From: Agrobacterium vitis
GTDB lineage: Bacteria; Pseudomonadota; Alphaproteobacteria; Rhizobiales; Rhizobiaceae
Direction: 5' to 3'
Assembly: GCF_013426735.1 (NCBI RefSeq)
Contig: NZ_AP023274.1
Location: forward strand, 186,001 to 250,000
Length of the DNA stretch: 64,000 bases
In this document: positions 8,860-18,800 of the stretch, piece after piece
Layout of the letters: each line of letters opens with the position of its first letter
How positions within the stretch are numbered: position 1 is the stretch's first letter
Translations under genes and position numbers: made by a program
The notes under the pieces: generated by a model
What the model saw: the letters and a program-made list of their open reading frames with translations, nothing else
Database searches by the model: none
What the model was told of the DNA's origin: nothing

Positions 8860-9791
8860 GGAGCCGTCAGGATGAAGCGTTCGACATCGTCGAGGATACG
8901 GTTCGCCGAACTGATGCCGTAGAAGCTCTGCCAAGGGCCGCGATCGACCCGATAGGCGCGACCTTCACGAACAGCGGGCAGCAATTGCCAGAGAGGGTTC
9001 TCCGTCACCTGCTTTTCCAGCACGTCATCCGGCCCGCTTTCGAAACCGCTGGCGGAAACGTAGAGCAGCACGTCGCCATCAAGATTTGCCAGTTCCTCCC
9101 AGTCTGGACGCTTCACGATCGTGCCGTCAGTCACGGTCTCGTAGGCCGTTCGCTTTACGCCTGCCTCATGCAGCACCGCGAAAGGGGCGTAGGCGTTCGG
9201 TCCGTCGACAAACACGACAAACCGATCAGGGGCCAAACGGACGGTAGAGACCGTGAGCTTCTTGTCTTTCATGCGTTCACGAATGGCCAAGACACGGTCA
9301 TTGTAGGCCGTCAAAGAACTCCTCGCCACACCTTCACGACCGGTCACTTCGGAAAGGCGCTGGAGATAGACCTTCCAGTCCATATGCGTGAAAAGCACCG
9401 TTGGTGCAATCTTGGCAGCCTGTTCGTAGATGCCGGAATGGGCCTCCGCCGAACCGATGATAAGATCTGGTTTCAAGGCTGCGACACGCTCCAGGCTTGG
9501 CTCCCTGGGATTACCGAGATCGACCATTTTTTCGGCCCTGACCACATCGAGCACTTCGCTTTCCGTGATTGCCATATAGGGGGTCGCGATGACAGATGCC
9601 TTCAGTTCGATCAGCATTCCAAGCGTGATCAGTGGGTCGAGAGTGACGATCCGTTTTGGCGCTGCCGGAATGCAGAGGGGCGGATTGTAGACATCCTCGG
9701 TCAGCAAGGTCCCCTGGCAGGCGGCCTGCGCCAGTGAACCGGTCATAAGAAACGCGAGGAGAAACAGACAGAAACGCAAGAGGGCCACCAT
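8856..9791 (-). CDS. Ferric-siderophore periplasmic binding protein (FecB/FepB-like)
   Basis: Periplasmic solute-binding protein of 311 residues. It begins with a signal peptide, LLRFCLFLLAFLMTGSLAQA, probably cleaved after about residue 23. The mature part has the class III binding-protein layout: PKRIVTLDPLITLGMLIEL in the first lobe, a long linking helix around LTAYNDRVLAIRERMKDK, and a second lobe ending in ISSANRILDDVERFIL. It captures the ferric siderophore in the periplasm and hands it to the two permeases encoded downstream. A strong hairpin separates its gene from the receptor gene upstream. Confidence 0.92.
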   Translation of the reverse strand: MVALLRFCLFLLAFLMTGSLAQAACQGTLLTEDVYNPPLCIPAAPKRIVTLDPLITLGMLIELKASVIATPYMAITESEVLDVVRAEKMVDLGNPREPSLERVAALKPDLIIGSAEAHSGIYEQAAKIAPTVLFTHMDWKVYLQRLSEVTGREGVARSSLTAYNDRVLAIRERMKDKKLTVSTVRLAPDRFVVFVDGPNAYAPFAVLHEAGVKRTAYETVTDGTIVKRPDWEELANLDGDVLLYVSASGFESGPDDVLEKQVTENPLWQLLPAVREGRAYRVDRGPWQSFYGISSANRILDDVERFILTAP

Positions 9792-9813
9792 TTTGTCGCC
9801 GGAAATCGAAAAC

Positions 9814-9842
9814 GGCTGCGGGGGTAATGCCCCCCCGCAGCC
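9814..9842 (-). terminator. Rho-independent terminator after the TonB receptor gene
   Basis: An 11-bp perfect stem (GGCTGCGGGGG with CCCCCGCAGCC) has a 7-nt loop. On the minus strand it comes just after the receptor stop codon and is followed by a U-rich tail (GTTTTCGATTT). It probably terminates or attenuates, letting receptor mRNA exceed transporter mRNA. Confidence 0.75.
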
Positions 9843-9850
9843 CGAGATAA

Positions 9851-12244
9851 TCAGAACTTGGCCCGAAGGTTCAATCCGAATGATCGACGCTTGCCAGCCT
9901 GGCCGTAAGGCAGCGAGTAATCCGGATCAATTAGGGTGAAGTATTTTTCATCCGTCAGGTTCTCCGAAAACAGCGTCACCTGCCAATTGTCCTTCTTGAA
10001 GCCCACCTGCGCGTTGACGATGAAGCGCGCATCGATCTTGTACATGCCGTTCGTGCCGAAGCGCGAATTATAGCTCGTTGTGTACTTGGCATCGGCTCCG
10101 ACAAAAACACCATTTTGGAACTCATAACGGCCGCCAAAGCCCAGGCTCCATTCTGGTGCTTCGGGAAAGGACTTGCCGTCCTGCGGTTCGCTGAGTGCTG
10201 CATGGTTGAAGTCGATGAACTTCGTGTTGAGGTAACCGACCGATGCAAAGGTGGTGAATTGGTCCGTGACCTGCATGGACGGTTCGATTTCAAAACCCCA
10301 GGAGCGAGATGTGGCGGCGTTCGAAATGATGCGATAACCGGGGATCGAGGGGTCAGGCCGGATCTCGACCTGCTGATCCGAATACTTAGTGTAGAACAGA
10401 TTGGCATTCAACGTCAGGCGGTCGTCCAGCAGTGTTCCCTTGTACGACAGTTCAATGTTCTTGGAGTATTCGGGATCATAGGTGCCGAGTTCGCCCGTCA
10501 CGCGGTCGAGATAGGACCCACCCGAGCGGAAGCCTTCCGTATAGGTGAGGCCCACCTTCTGGTTGCTGCCGAACTCCTTGGATATGCCGACTTTAGGCAC
10601 GAAATTATATTCGGTAAGGGACGTCGGGTCGCCAGTCAGGACAGGGGAGTCATCGATCAGACCGGAATAATTTTGCTGGTGGTCCTTGTCTCTCAGATAA
10701 TCCAGGCGTCCGCCCAGCGTCGCAAACCAGGTCGGCGCAAATTCGTAGGTCGCTTCACCGAAGATGGCCAGGTTCGCGGTGGTGCGGTGCTGCGTATCAT
10801 TCTGCTGGTAGTAGTCGAACGCGACGATATCCGTGGCACCATCCCACTTTTCGTAGCTGCCATAGATGCCGGTTACCCATTTCCAGCGATCGCCTTCGTA
10901 GTTCAGGCGGAATTCCTGGGTGAGGATGGAGTTGTCATCTTCGCCGGTGATACCGTTGACGACATTTTCGGTGCCATAATCAATGGAGCGCCGGTTATTG
11001 ATGCCATATTGATAGCCGGTCTGCGATGTGAAGCGCAGGGTTTCAGAAATGTCGTGGGTGACCTCAAGTCCGAGATTATGCGCCTCGGTCCAGCGATATT
11101 CGGTGTAGGTAACAGGCGCGTTATTGAAATCCCCCCGTCCCGAATAGAGCCCGACGAGTGCGTCGTTCGGCCGGTCCTTCGAGTAGGAATAGGTGAGGAC
11201 TGCGCGGGTATCCGGCAGCTCTGACGGCGTCAACAGCAGCTTGGCGCGCGCAATGCCGCTAATATCAGTGATCAGATCGTCGTAATTGTCGTATGACTTG
11301 AAATCGGAGTAGCTGGGCTGGGCCTTCGAACGTTCATAGGATCCGGAGAGCCGCAGCGCGACCTGATCCTCTACGATAGGCGTGTTGACCGTGATGGCGG
11401 TGCCCACGAGATGATCGGTACCAACGGTCGTGGAAACCTCGACTTCCTTTTCGAAGGTCGGGTCCTTCGATTTGATATAGACGGCTCCGGTCATGGCGGC
11501 GCGGCCGGAGAGCGTCGATTGCGGGCCGCGATAGACCTCGACCTGCTCAACGTCCCAGAGATTGCGGGCGCCGAAGCGGGCATTGTAGCGAGTCTGAAGG
11601 ATGCCATCGATATAGATGGAGCCTGCCGGCCCACCGGAGGATACCAGGCCCTCGGAACTCATGCCGCGGATCACGAAACCAGCGTTGACTGTGGCGCTGT
11701 CCATCGTGTTCGCCATGCGACGAAACGTTTCCTGCGTGGTGCGGATCTGGCTGTTCGCCAGGCTTTCGGCATTGAGAATAGCGACACTGCTTGTCGTACC
11801 GCCAAGCGTGGTCGCATTGCGGGCACCGTAGATCACGATGGGTTCGAGCAGGGTTCCTTCTTGCTCCGGGTTTTCTGAGGCAGAAGTCGCATTCTGCAAG
11901 GTGACCCGGTTTTCGCCGGCAAAGCGCGCATCGACGCCTGTCCCGGCAAGCACGGCCTTCAAGGCCTGTTCGGGTGTCAGCGTCCCATTCACGCCGCGGG
12001 TTGATTTGTTTTGGGCAACCGACGCATCGAACAGAATCTGGAGGCCCGTCTGGGCAGCAAGGCTGTTGAGCGCTGGAGTAAGCGGACCGGCCGGTACGGA
12101 AATCGCGTGCTGCGACATTTGAGCCTGCGCCTCTCGCACCATTGCCGGCAGGGCAGGTATCAACATCACAAGCGCCGATCCTGCGAATAGGACGGCTCTG
12201 AGGCTCGCCCGGGCCTCGTGTGTAGTGGAAAAAGTCTTCGTCAT
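9851..12244 (-). CDS. TonB-dependent ferric-siderophore receptor with N-terminal STN signalling domain
   Basis: Outer-membrane receptor of 797 residues. A signal peptide ends near AQAQ (about residue 42). It is followed by an STN domain (about 45-115, with PAGPLTPALNSLAAQTGLQI), which contacts FecR in surface-signalling systems. A plug domain (about 135-260, with FVIRGMSSEGLV and VEQVEVYRGPQSTLSGR) and a 22-strand barrel ending in the usual aromatic residue (LRAKF) follow. The STN domain, next to FecI and FecR, implies ligand-induced transcription of this gene. A candidate FecI-type promoter lies 76 bp upstream. The likely ligand is the ferric form of the siderophore made by the adjacent cluster. 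Confidence 0.95.
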   Translation of the reverse strand: MTKTFSTTHEARASLRAVLFAGSALVMLIPALPAMVREAQAQMSQHAISVPAGPLTPALNSLAAQTGLQILFDASVAQNKSTRGVNGTLTPEQALKAVLAGTGVDARFAGENRVTLQNATSASENPEQEGTLLEPIVIYGARNATTLGGTTSSVAILNAESLANSQIRTTQETFRRMANTMDSATVNAGFVIRGMSSEGLVSSGGPAGSIYIDGILQTRYNARFGARNLWDVEQVEVYRGPQSTLSGRAAMTGAVYIKSKDPTFEKEVEVSTTVGTDHLVGTAITVNTPIVEDQVALRLSGSYERSKAQPSYSDFKSYDNYDDLITDISGIARAKLLLTPSELPDTRAVLTYSYSKDRPNDALVGLYSGRGDFNNAPVTYTEYRWTEAHNLGLEVTHDISETLRFTSQTGYQYGINNRRSIDYGTENVVNGITGEDDNSILTQEFRLNYEGDRWKWVTGIYGSYEKWDGATDIVAFDYYQQNDTQHRTTANLAIFGEATYEFAPTWFATLGGRLDYLRDKDHQQNYSGLIDDSPVLTGDPTSLTEYNFVPKVGISKEFGSNQKVGLTYTEGFRSGGSYLDRVTGELGTYDPEYSKNIELSYKGTLLDDRLTLNANLFYTKYSDQQVEIRPDPSIPGYRIISNAATSRSWGFEIEPSMQVTDQFTTFASVGYLNTKFIDFNHAALSEPQDGKSFPEAPEWSLGFGGRYEFQNGVFVGADAKYTTSYNSRFGTNGMYKIDARFIVNAQVGFKKDNWQVTLFSENLTDEKYFTLIDPDYSLPYGQAGKRRSFGLNLRAKF

Positions 12245-12319
12245 AGAACCCCCAAAACTCTCCGGTACTCAAGGCTTTACAGCCAACCGTAAGGAGCAAC
12301 GCCACGTTGTGCTCGGGAG

Positions 12320-12353
12320 GTAGACGATTGATTTTCCCGGTTTGGGACTCTGA
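12320..12353 (-). promoter_or_regulatory. Candidate FecI-dependent promoter of the receptor gene
   Basis: On the minus strand GTCCCAAACC is followed after 12 bp by CGTCTAC, the same blocks and spacer as upstream of fecR; 28 of 34 bases match that copy by my count. The -10 block lies about 76 bp upstream of the receptor ATG. FecI-type sigma factors classically control the receptor gene, which supports the assignment. Confidence 0.65.
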
Positions 12354-12377
12354 TCCCAAAAAAATCTCGAGGTTTTT

Positions 12378-12467
12378 AGAGTTTTTCAGGGAAAAGTGGT
12401 CGCAAGTTTTCACGAAAAGACAAACGAAAACAAAAGAATAGATAGTCCATCTGGTTCAGTTTGAACC
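12378..12467. repeat. 90-bp dispersed repeat, copy B (RIME-like)
   Basis: Gap-free partner of 5131-5220 (73 of 90 identical by hand count). It ends in the near-palindrome GGTTCAGTTTGAACC (12453-12467), which overlaps the last codons and stop of the FhuF-like gene. As with copy A, it sits between an upstream minus-strand gene and a FecI-type promoter. Confidence 0.7.
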
Positions 12468-13334
12468 TGACTTAATCTCATCAGCGACACCGAGATGTTG
12501 ACGCATGGCAAGGCGCAACTCTTCGTCCCGCTCTGTAGGTGCCTTCAGGACGCAGGTCGGACAATATTCTCCGCCCTTAACGAGATAAAATCGACAGCAG
12601 CCGCCGCGTTGACGAAAGGTGTATGAAAATTCCTGCTGGTTGTTGTCGAGCACGCTCAAATCGAAATAGTGGAGTTGACGGTTGGCTAGCGGCGAACCGG
12701 GCACTTTGAGGATCTGCATTGCCGACGCCTTGGCCGCCTCGACGCTGCCGAACCTGCGGCCGGAATCGAGAAAGCGACCGGCAATCGCATCAGCGGCGAG
12801 CCGCCAGAGCGCTGTGCGGGAGAGGCGCGTGCGTGCATGGATCGCCTCGATGACGGGGCGGAAATGCCGCTCGATTTCGGCCCGGAACCGTTCTTCGGCA
12901 ACAGCGTCACCCAATTGGCCCTGCCAGAATGTCTCGTCGAGAAAACGGACATGGGCGCGTCGCACCCGGTGCATCTCACCGTCATGCGGCTCTTGCGTCG
13001 TGTAGAATGAAAGCGCCACGCTGGCCGGAGAAAGGTTTGGGATGAGGCCAAAACCAACGAAGATCGGTACAGTTGCGGCGGCCAGAATGTAGCCGTAGTC
13101 GGTCATCAACAGCGCCCCAGCCGTCTTGATGTCGGTGCCTTCGTTCAGCGATTGTTCGAAGGCGAGAAAGTCGCCCAGCGCCACCTCGTCGGAAAAAAAT
13201 ACCTCGGTCGTCGTCCATTCTGCGTCTGCCGGACCGATATCCGCACGGACATCCGGCATATAGGCGGCCTGCGCATCCAGTGCGCGGCGGACCATTGCCT
13301 CCTCCGATGTTGGTATGTTCATCGCGGCCATCAT
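12456..13334 (-). CDS. FhuF-like siderophore-iron reductase with C-terminal 2Fe-2S site
   Basis: Cytosolic ferric-siderophore reductase that releases iron after uptake. The N-terminal part is the FhuF-type transporter/reductase domain. The C-terminus carries the diagnostic iron-sulphur ligands in CCRFYLVKGGEYCPTC (C-C-x10-C-x2-C, about residues 255-270), which matches FhuF-family proteins. It starts at a double ATG (13334) after a GAGGG sequence. It is the last gene of the biosynthetic operon, 56 bp downstream of the thioesterase and separated from it by a RIME palindrome. Its last residues and stop codon fall inside the second copy of the 90-bp repeat, so the native C-terminus may have been altered by repeat insertion. 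Confidence 0.88.
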   Translation of the reverse strand: MMAAMNIPTSEEAMVRRALDAQAAYMPDVRADIGPADAEWTTTEVFFSDEVALGDFLAFEQSLNEGTDIKTAGALLMTDYGYILAAATVPIFVGFGLIPNLSPASVALSFYTTQEPHDGEMHRVRRAHVRFLDETFWQGQLGDAVAEERFRAEIERHFRPVIEAIHARTRLSRTALWRLAADAIAGRFLDSGRRFGSVEAAKASAMQILKVPGSPLANRQLHYFDLSVLDNNQQEFSYTFRQRGGCCRFYLVKGGEYCPTCVLKAPTERDEELRLAMRQHLGVADEIKSGSN

Positions 13335-13352
13335 CGCTTAACCCTCGCGCCT

Positions 13353-13453
13353 TAGAGCATCGTGCCGAAAATTGGAATCGGCACGATGCTCTAGATTCTT
13401 GTTTTCGCATCGGACTTTCCGAAAACCGGTTCCCACTTTTCGGACCGATGCTG
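13353..13453. repeat. RIME-type rhizobial intergenic palindromic element
   Basis: A perfect 16-bp inverted repeat (TAGAGCATCGTGCCGA at 13353-13368, complement at 13378-13393) is followed by CTTGTTTTCGCATCGGACTT and a GAAAACCGGTTCCCACTTTT block. This is the familiar layout of RIME elements in Rhizobiales genomes. The element supplies the stop codon and roughly the last 20 residues of the thioesterase gene, and its hairpin may attenuate transcription into the FhuF-like gene. Confidence 0.85.
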
Positions 13454-14185
13454 TAGGCGATTTTCGCCAGTTCCGAACCAGAGAGTTGCCAGTCGTGCGG
13501 GCAGCGTGTCAAGTACCGGGCGCTCCAGCATATGCGCGCCCGCGACCGGATGCAGGCGCGTGCCGCCGGTCACGAAATCACACCAGGCTGCGGCGGCCTG
13601 CCGGTTTACAAAGGCGTCTCCATCGGAAAGGAAAATATGGGCGGGACAATCGAGCGTGCCGCGCGTCGCATCATGGGTATAGGTCTCGCATATTCTGAAA
13701 TCATTGCGCAGCAACGGTTCGAAAAGCTCCATTGCCTCGGGATTGTTGAGGATTTCAGCATCTGTTCCGCCGAGATCGATGAGCGCTTGGCGAAAGGCGT
13801 CGGCTTCCATCGTGTGGAACGGCTCTCGCTCATAGACCATGCGGTCCGGCGCATTGCAACCGAGCGCGAAAAACACCTCCGGCATCGGCAAACCTGCCGC
13901 TTTGAGCCGACGGGCGATTTCATAGCCGAGGAGGGCACCCATCGAATAGCCGAAAATCGCATAGCGCCCGCCGATATAAGGTTCAAGCTCAACGGCCAGC
14001 TGATCGGCAAGCGCGTCAATTGACCTCGGTGCCGGTTCGCAATAGCGCGCTTCGCGGCCCGGCAGTGCGACCGGATGCACCGTCATCGTGCTCGGCGCGG
14101 TTTGTACCCAGTTGCGGAAAAGCCCGGCCCCGGTGCCTGCTGGCGGCAGGCAAAGAAGCACGGGGCGTGATGGCGTTATCGTCAT
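13391..14185 (-). CDS. Type II (editing) thioesterase of the NRPS/PKS cluster
   Basis: Stand-alone alpha/beta-hydrolase that removes misprimed or stalled acyl groups from carrier domains. The nucleophile elbow is GYSMG (Ser about 81), the acid is in FLSDGDAFV and the histidine in AGAHMLERP. The length of 264 residues is slightly long because about 20 C-terminal residues (RSEKWEPVFGKSDAKTRI) are read from a RIME element and are unlikely to be ancestral. Its ATG overlaps the stop of the C-T protein gene (ATGA). It is not a release thioesterase: product release in this pathway seems to be reductive. Confidence 0.93.
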   Translation of the reverse strand: MTITPSRPVLLCLPPAGTGAGLFRNWVQTAPSTMTVHPVALPGREARYCEPAPRSIDALADQLAVELEPYIGGRYAIFGYSMGALLGYEIARRLKAAGLPMPEVFFALGCNAPDRMVYEREPFHTMEADAFRQALIDLGGTDAEILNNPEAMELFEPLLRNDFRICETYTHDATRGTLDCPAHIFLSDGDAFVNRQAAAAWCDFVTGGTRLHPVAGAHMLERPVLDTLPARLATLWFGTGENRLQHRSEKWEPVFGKSDAKTRI

Positions 14186-15873
14186 ATGTCAATCTCGATA
14201 TGGTCTGTGGCCGGGGGGACTTGCGGGCGAAGGCTGTCGATATAGGCCGCAAGGTTGGCAAGGACGGGGTGCTCAAACAGGACGCGCATTGGTACAGGCA
14301 CGCAAAACGCGCCGCGAAGTCGGCTGGCGACACGCACGGCAAGGAGCGAATGGCCGCCTAGCTCAAAGAAGTTGGCCTGCCCATCAAGGGGACCAGATTT
14401 GAGCACCTCCGTCCAGATTTGCGCCAGTGTGATTTCGGTTGCGGAAGGCGTTGCGGATTTCGGGATGCCCGATGGTGCCTGTTTCAGTGGCATCAAATGG
14501 GTGCCGTCCCCAGAACCGCCCTCAGAGAGACCAGCCGCCGCCATCACTGAAGGCAGTTCATCCAGAATTGCGCACACATCTGTGGTGGATGAGCGGATCA
14601 TGATGGCGATAATATCTCCCAGTCGTTCGAGCAGAGCCGCTGCGGTCTCAGATGCGAGCATGTCGCGGCTGAAACCGGCCATCAGCGTCAGGCCCGTCGG
14701 GTGCGGTGTTGCCCAGAGCGTGAGCGGAAAATGGGTTCGCTCATCAAAGTCGATGCCTTCGGTTTTGAGCAGTGCAGGCGCATCCGTCCGCTTCGCCTGC
14801 ACTGGAAAATTCTCAACAACGAGCAGCGTGTCGAAAAGCGAAACGCCCGGGCCTTGGATAGCGGCGAGGGGTACATGGTCGTGTTCGCCCGTTTCGGCAT
14901 GGGCTTTCTGGAGGCCTGCGAGCCAGTCCGAGACGGATAGGCCCTCATTAAGGCGGACACGCACGGGCAGCGTATTGATGAAGAGGCCGATCATCGTCGT
15001 TGCGCCCTCCAGTGTCACGGGGCGCCCGGCTGTGGTTGTGCCGAAAATCAGATCACGGCTTCCGGTCTGGCGTGCGATCAGCAAGGACAACGCGCCTTGC
15101 AGCAGCGTGTTGAGCGTCAGCCCATGGGCGGCACCATAGGCCAGCATGGCCTCATGCAGCGGCTTTGGGACTTCCCGGCATTGCCGCTCGAACTGGCCTG
15201 TCGCTTCCCCTGCCAGAAGCCGGGTTGTGCCTGCAAAATCCTGAAGTCGATCCTGCCAGAAGCGAAGCGACACGGCCCGCTCGCGCTTCTTCAACCAACC
15301 GATGTAATCGCCGTAAGGACGGGCGGGCGGAAGGGCTGGCTCGGCCCTGTCTGCCGCGCGCCGATAGAGCGAGAGCACTTCGTCGAGCAATTGACGGATC
15401 GACCAGCCGTCGAGGATGATATGGTGGTAGCACACAACCATGATCGACTGGTCTTGTCCTGTGCTGATCCATTGGACCCGGATCAGAGGCGGACGGTGCA
15501 GGTCAAACGGCTCGGCCCGGTTGGCAGAAAACAGTGCTTGCAGCCGTTCACGCTCGCTTGCCGGATCGTTGCCGGTCCAGTCCAGCGTAGTGAATGCCAC
15601 CGGAAGGCTGCGGAAGGCGATCTGGAACGGCTCGTCGCGCTCCTCCCAGAAGAACCCTGAACGCAGGATCGGATGGCGGTCGATTGCGTCTTGCCATGCC
15701 GCCTTCAGAGCGTCCGCATCGACGGCTCCGGTGATGCGCAGCGCCGTTTGCGGCATGTAGAGGCCGTCGCCGGGGGAAGACACCGAATGAAAAAGAATGC
15801 CCTCCTGCATCGGGGCAAGCGGATAAATGTCGGCGATGTTGTTGCGCTCAAGGCGCTGGCTCGCATTCTGCAT
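14182..15873 (-). CDS. NRPS condensation-thiolation (C-T) didomain protein without adenylation domain
   Basis: A condensation domain (about residues 10-440, opening with YPLAPMQEGILFHSV and with catalytic CYHHIILDGWS) is followed by a linker and a carrier domain with the phosphopantetheine serine in FFELGGHSLLAVRV (about 515-530). There is no adenylation domain, so the carrier must be loaded in trans, or the protein acts as a transfer module. The upstream NRPS ends in an epimerization domain, so this C domain may accept a D-configured donor. I use the ATG at 15873, 8 bp after the previous stop, because it gives a normal NRPS N-terminus; in-frame ATG codons at 15912 and 15921 overlap the upstream gene. 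Confidence 0.88.
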   Translation of the reverse strand: MQNASQRLERNNIADIYPLAPMQEGILFHSVSSPGDGLYMPQTALRITGAVDADALKAAWQDAIDRHPILRSGFFWEERDEPFQIAFRSLPVAFTTLDWTGNDPASERERLQALFSANRAEPFDLHRPPLIRVQWISTGQDQSIMVVCYHHIILDGWSIRQLLDEVLSLYRRAADRAEPALPPARPYGDYIGWLKKRERAVSLRFWQDRLQDFAGTTRLLAGEATGQFERQCREVPKPLHEAMLAYGAAHGLTLNTLLQGALSLLIARQTGSRDLIFGTTTAGRPVTLEGATTMIGLFINTLPVRVRLNEGLSVSDWLAGLQKAHAETGEHDHVPLAAIQGPGVSLFDTLLVVENFPVQAKRTDAPALLKTEGIDFDERTHFPLTLWATPHPTGLTLMAGFSRDMLASETAAALLERLGDIIAIMIRSSTTDVCAILDELPSVMAAAGLSEGGSGDGTHLMPLKQAPSGIPKSATPSATEITLAQIWTEVLKSGPLDGQANFFELGGHSLLAVRVASRLRGAFCVPVPMRVLFEHPVLANLAAYIDSLRPQVPPATDHIEIDI

Positions 15874-15880
15874 GGTGCCC

Positions 15881-18800
15881 TCAGAGATTGCGCAGGATGG
15901 CTTCGAGGTCATCCTGATCAAGTGTCATGTGCTTGAAGTCCGCAGGTGTATAGCCGGCTTCGGTAGATGTCAGGCAGAAATCGACAAGGCTTTCGAGATG
16001 GTTTTGCAGCCCCGCTGCAAGCGTCTCGATTGTCTGTCGATCGTGAATCTGCCGGGAATAGGCAAGGCGAATGCGCAAATGCCCACCGCTGACAATTGCA
16101 TTGATATCAAGCAGCACCCCGCGCCCATTGCGCGCGCCACGCGGATCGCCCGCCGGTTCAGTTGCGCGTGCCAGCAACGCATCGCCGGAAAACAGCGTGT
16201 CCGTCTGGCCAAGATAGTTGAAGCGGATCTCGGAGATATCCTCCAGCCGTGGCAATGCCACGCCCTTCAGATATTTCAGGACGCCATAGCCGATGCCGTC
16301 GTTTGCAATACGGCGGAGACTTTCCTTGACTGAAAGCAAAGTGGTGCGCCTGTCGCGCCCGGTGACATCGAAGAGAACGGGATAAAGGCCTGTGAACCAG
16401 CCGACGGTGCGGCTCAGATCGACGCCTTCGAACAGGTCTGCCCGGCCATGACTTTCAAGGATCAGCCGGAGCCTGTCGTGTCCGGTCCAATCGCGGATTG
16501 CATTATAAAGTGCCGCAAGCATGATTTCTTCGGCATCGATTGGATAGCAGGACGGCACGTCCCGGAGAAGGCGTTCGGTGAGATCAGGATCGATTGTCAG
16601 ATCAACGATGTCGGTGTCGCCAGCGCAATTGCTGCCCGAACGGTCCGTCGGGATCGCTGCGGTCTTGGCCTCGGTCATCGTGCGCCAATGGTCCTTTTCA
16701 CCATCGAACACCGCGCTGTCTTTCAGCGCGCGCACCCAGCTATCAATCCCTGTTGTTCGGGGCGGCAAGTTCATCTCGAGACCGGCTTCACCCGCCGCCA
16801 GACATGTTTGAAGGTCATCAAGGAGGATGCGCCAGGAGACCCCGTCGATCACGAGATGATGCGCTGCGATCACCAGCCGTTGCTCCTGCCCGTCGATGGT
16901 GACAAGCGTGGCACCCCAGACCGGGCCTTCGGCGAGATCGAAGCTGCGTTGCAGCGCATTCGCTTCGCTCAACAGCACGGCATCGGCCTCGGTTGTCGTA
17001 CAACGGGTGGAACGCAGCGGCGGTGCCCCTTCGGCTTCCGTCATTACCTGACGCCACTGTCCGTTTTGCTGGCAAAAACGACCACGCAGCGCATCATGGG
17101 TCTGGTGGAGAAGGTCTATGGCGTTTTGGAGCGTCTTCTCGTTGATCATCCTGCCGGGTTTCAGCACCAATGCCTGATTCCAATGGGCAATATCAGGATA
17201 ATTCTGCTCAAAAAACCAATGCTGGGCCGGGCCAAGCGGAATGTCGCCACTCATTGGTCCGGTCTCAGGCAGTTCTGCTGCCAGATTCGAGACGGATGCG
17301 GCAAGGGCTGCAAGCGTTGAATATTGGAAAATATCGCGTGGTTTGATGGCAATGCCAATGCGGCGCGCCGCAGCCACGACCTGAATAGCAAGAATTGAAT
17401 CTCCACCAAGCGCAAAGAAGTTGTCGTTGCGTCCAATCGCCTCGCGTCCGAGAAGTTTTGCCCAGATCGCGGCGATATTCTCTTCATGGCCTTTGTGCGG
17501 CGTCTGGTCTTCTGCAAGCGTTTTGGCTTCATCGGATGGATCGGGCAGAGCCTTGCGGTCGAGCTTACCGTTCGGCAGGCGCGGGAGCTTGTCCAGCATC
17601 GCAAAAAACGTCGGCACCAGATGGCGCGGCAGTTCTCGGCTCAGATGGGCAGAGAGCGCTGCCTTACCGACAGGTGCCGCCACCTCAATCCAGGCGGCGA
17701 GGCGGGCATAGCCGGTATTGTCCCGCCAGGCATCGACGGCAGCACCTGTCACGCCGGGATAGCGCATCAGCACGGCCTCGACCTCGCCCGGTTCGATCCG
17801 AAAACCGCTGATCTTCATCTGGCGATCAGTTCGGCCGAGATAGTCGAGATTGCCATCGGCCAGCCGACGAACGCGGTCTCCGGTCTTGTAGAGCAGGTGG
17901 GCTTGGCCGGTGCTGTCAAACGGGTTTGGCAGGAAGCGCTCCGCCGTCAGGTCCGGGCGATTGTGATAGCCGCGCGCGATACCCTCGCCTGCCAAATAAA
18001 GCTCGCCGGGCATGCCGATTGGCACTTCGTTGAGTGCTGCGTCAAGAACATGGGCGGTGGTGTTGGTGATGGGCTTGCCGATATGGATGGGCAGCCCCGC
18101 GTCATCGATCCGGCATCCGGTGGAATAGGTCGTGTCTTCGGAGGGACCATAGAGATTGTACAGCGCCTCAACCTGTCCAGTCTCCAGAATCGCGCGTGCA
18201 AGGCTCGGTGGCAGCGGTTCGCCCGCAAGGCAGACTGTTTTTGCCTTGGTGGGCAACGGGCCAAACCGCATGAGTTCGGTCATCGGGGTCGGCACGGTGT
18301 TGATGAACGTGATCTCGTGCGCAAATGCTGCGTCCGGCAGTTCGAAAAGATCATCAACGATGAAAATCCGCCCACCAGCGGCAAGCGTCACGAAAATTTC
18401 GAAGATGGACAGGTCGAAGCAGACGGATGTTGACGCCAGCATTCCGGCAAAGCTTTCCGCCGGGAACGTGTCGAGCGCCCAATGTGTGAAGGCAACCGCA
18501 TTGCGATGTTCAATTGCAACCCCCTTCGGCTGCCCTGTCGAGCCGGAGGTGTAGATGAGATAGGCGAGATCGCTGCCTTCGGTCGCATGGGGGAGAGGGG
18601 CCCCGGAGACGGCCTGCGTTCCGTTCCAGACGGCGTTCGGATCAAGCGTCTTGATCTCGGCGAAGTCGGCGCGCTCTTCTCTTGTCAAGATGAGGGAGAG
18701 GCTTGCGTCGCTTGCGACAAAGGCGATCCGATCTGCCGGATATTTGGGATCGAGCGGCACATAGGCAGCGCCCGTCTTCAAGACGGCAAGAATCGAAGCA

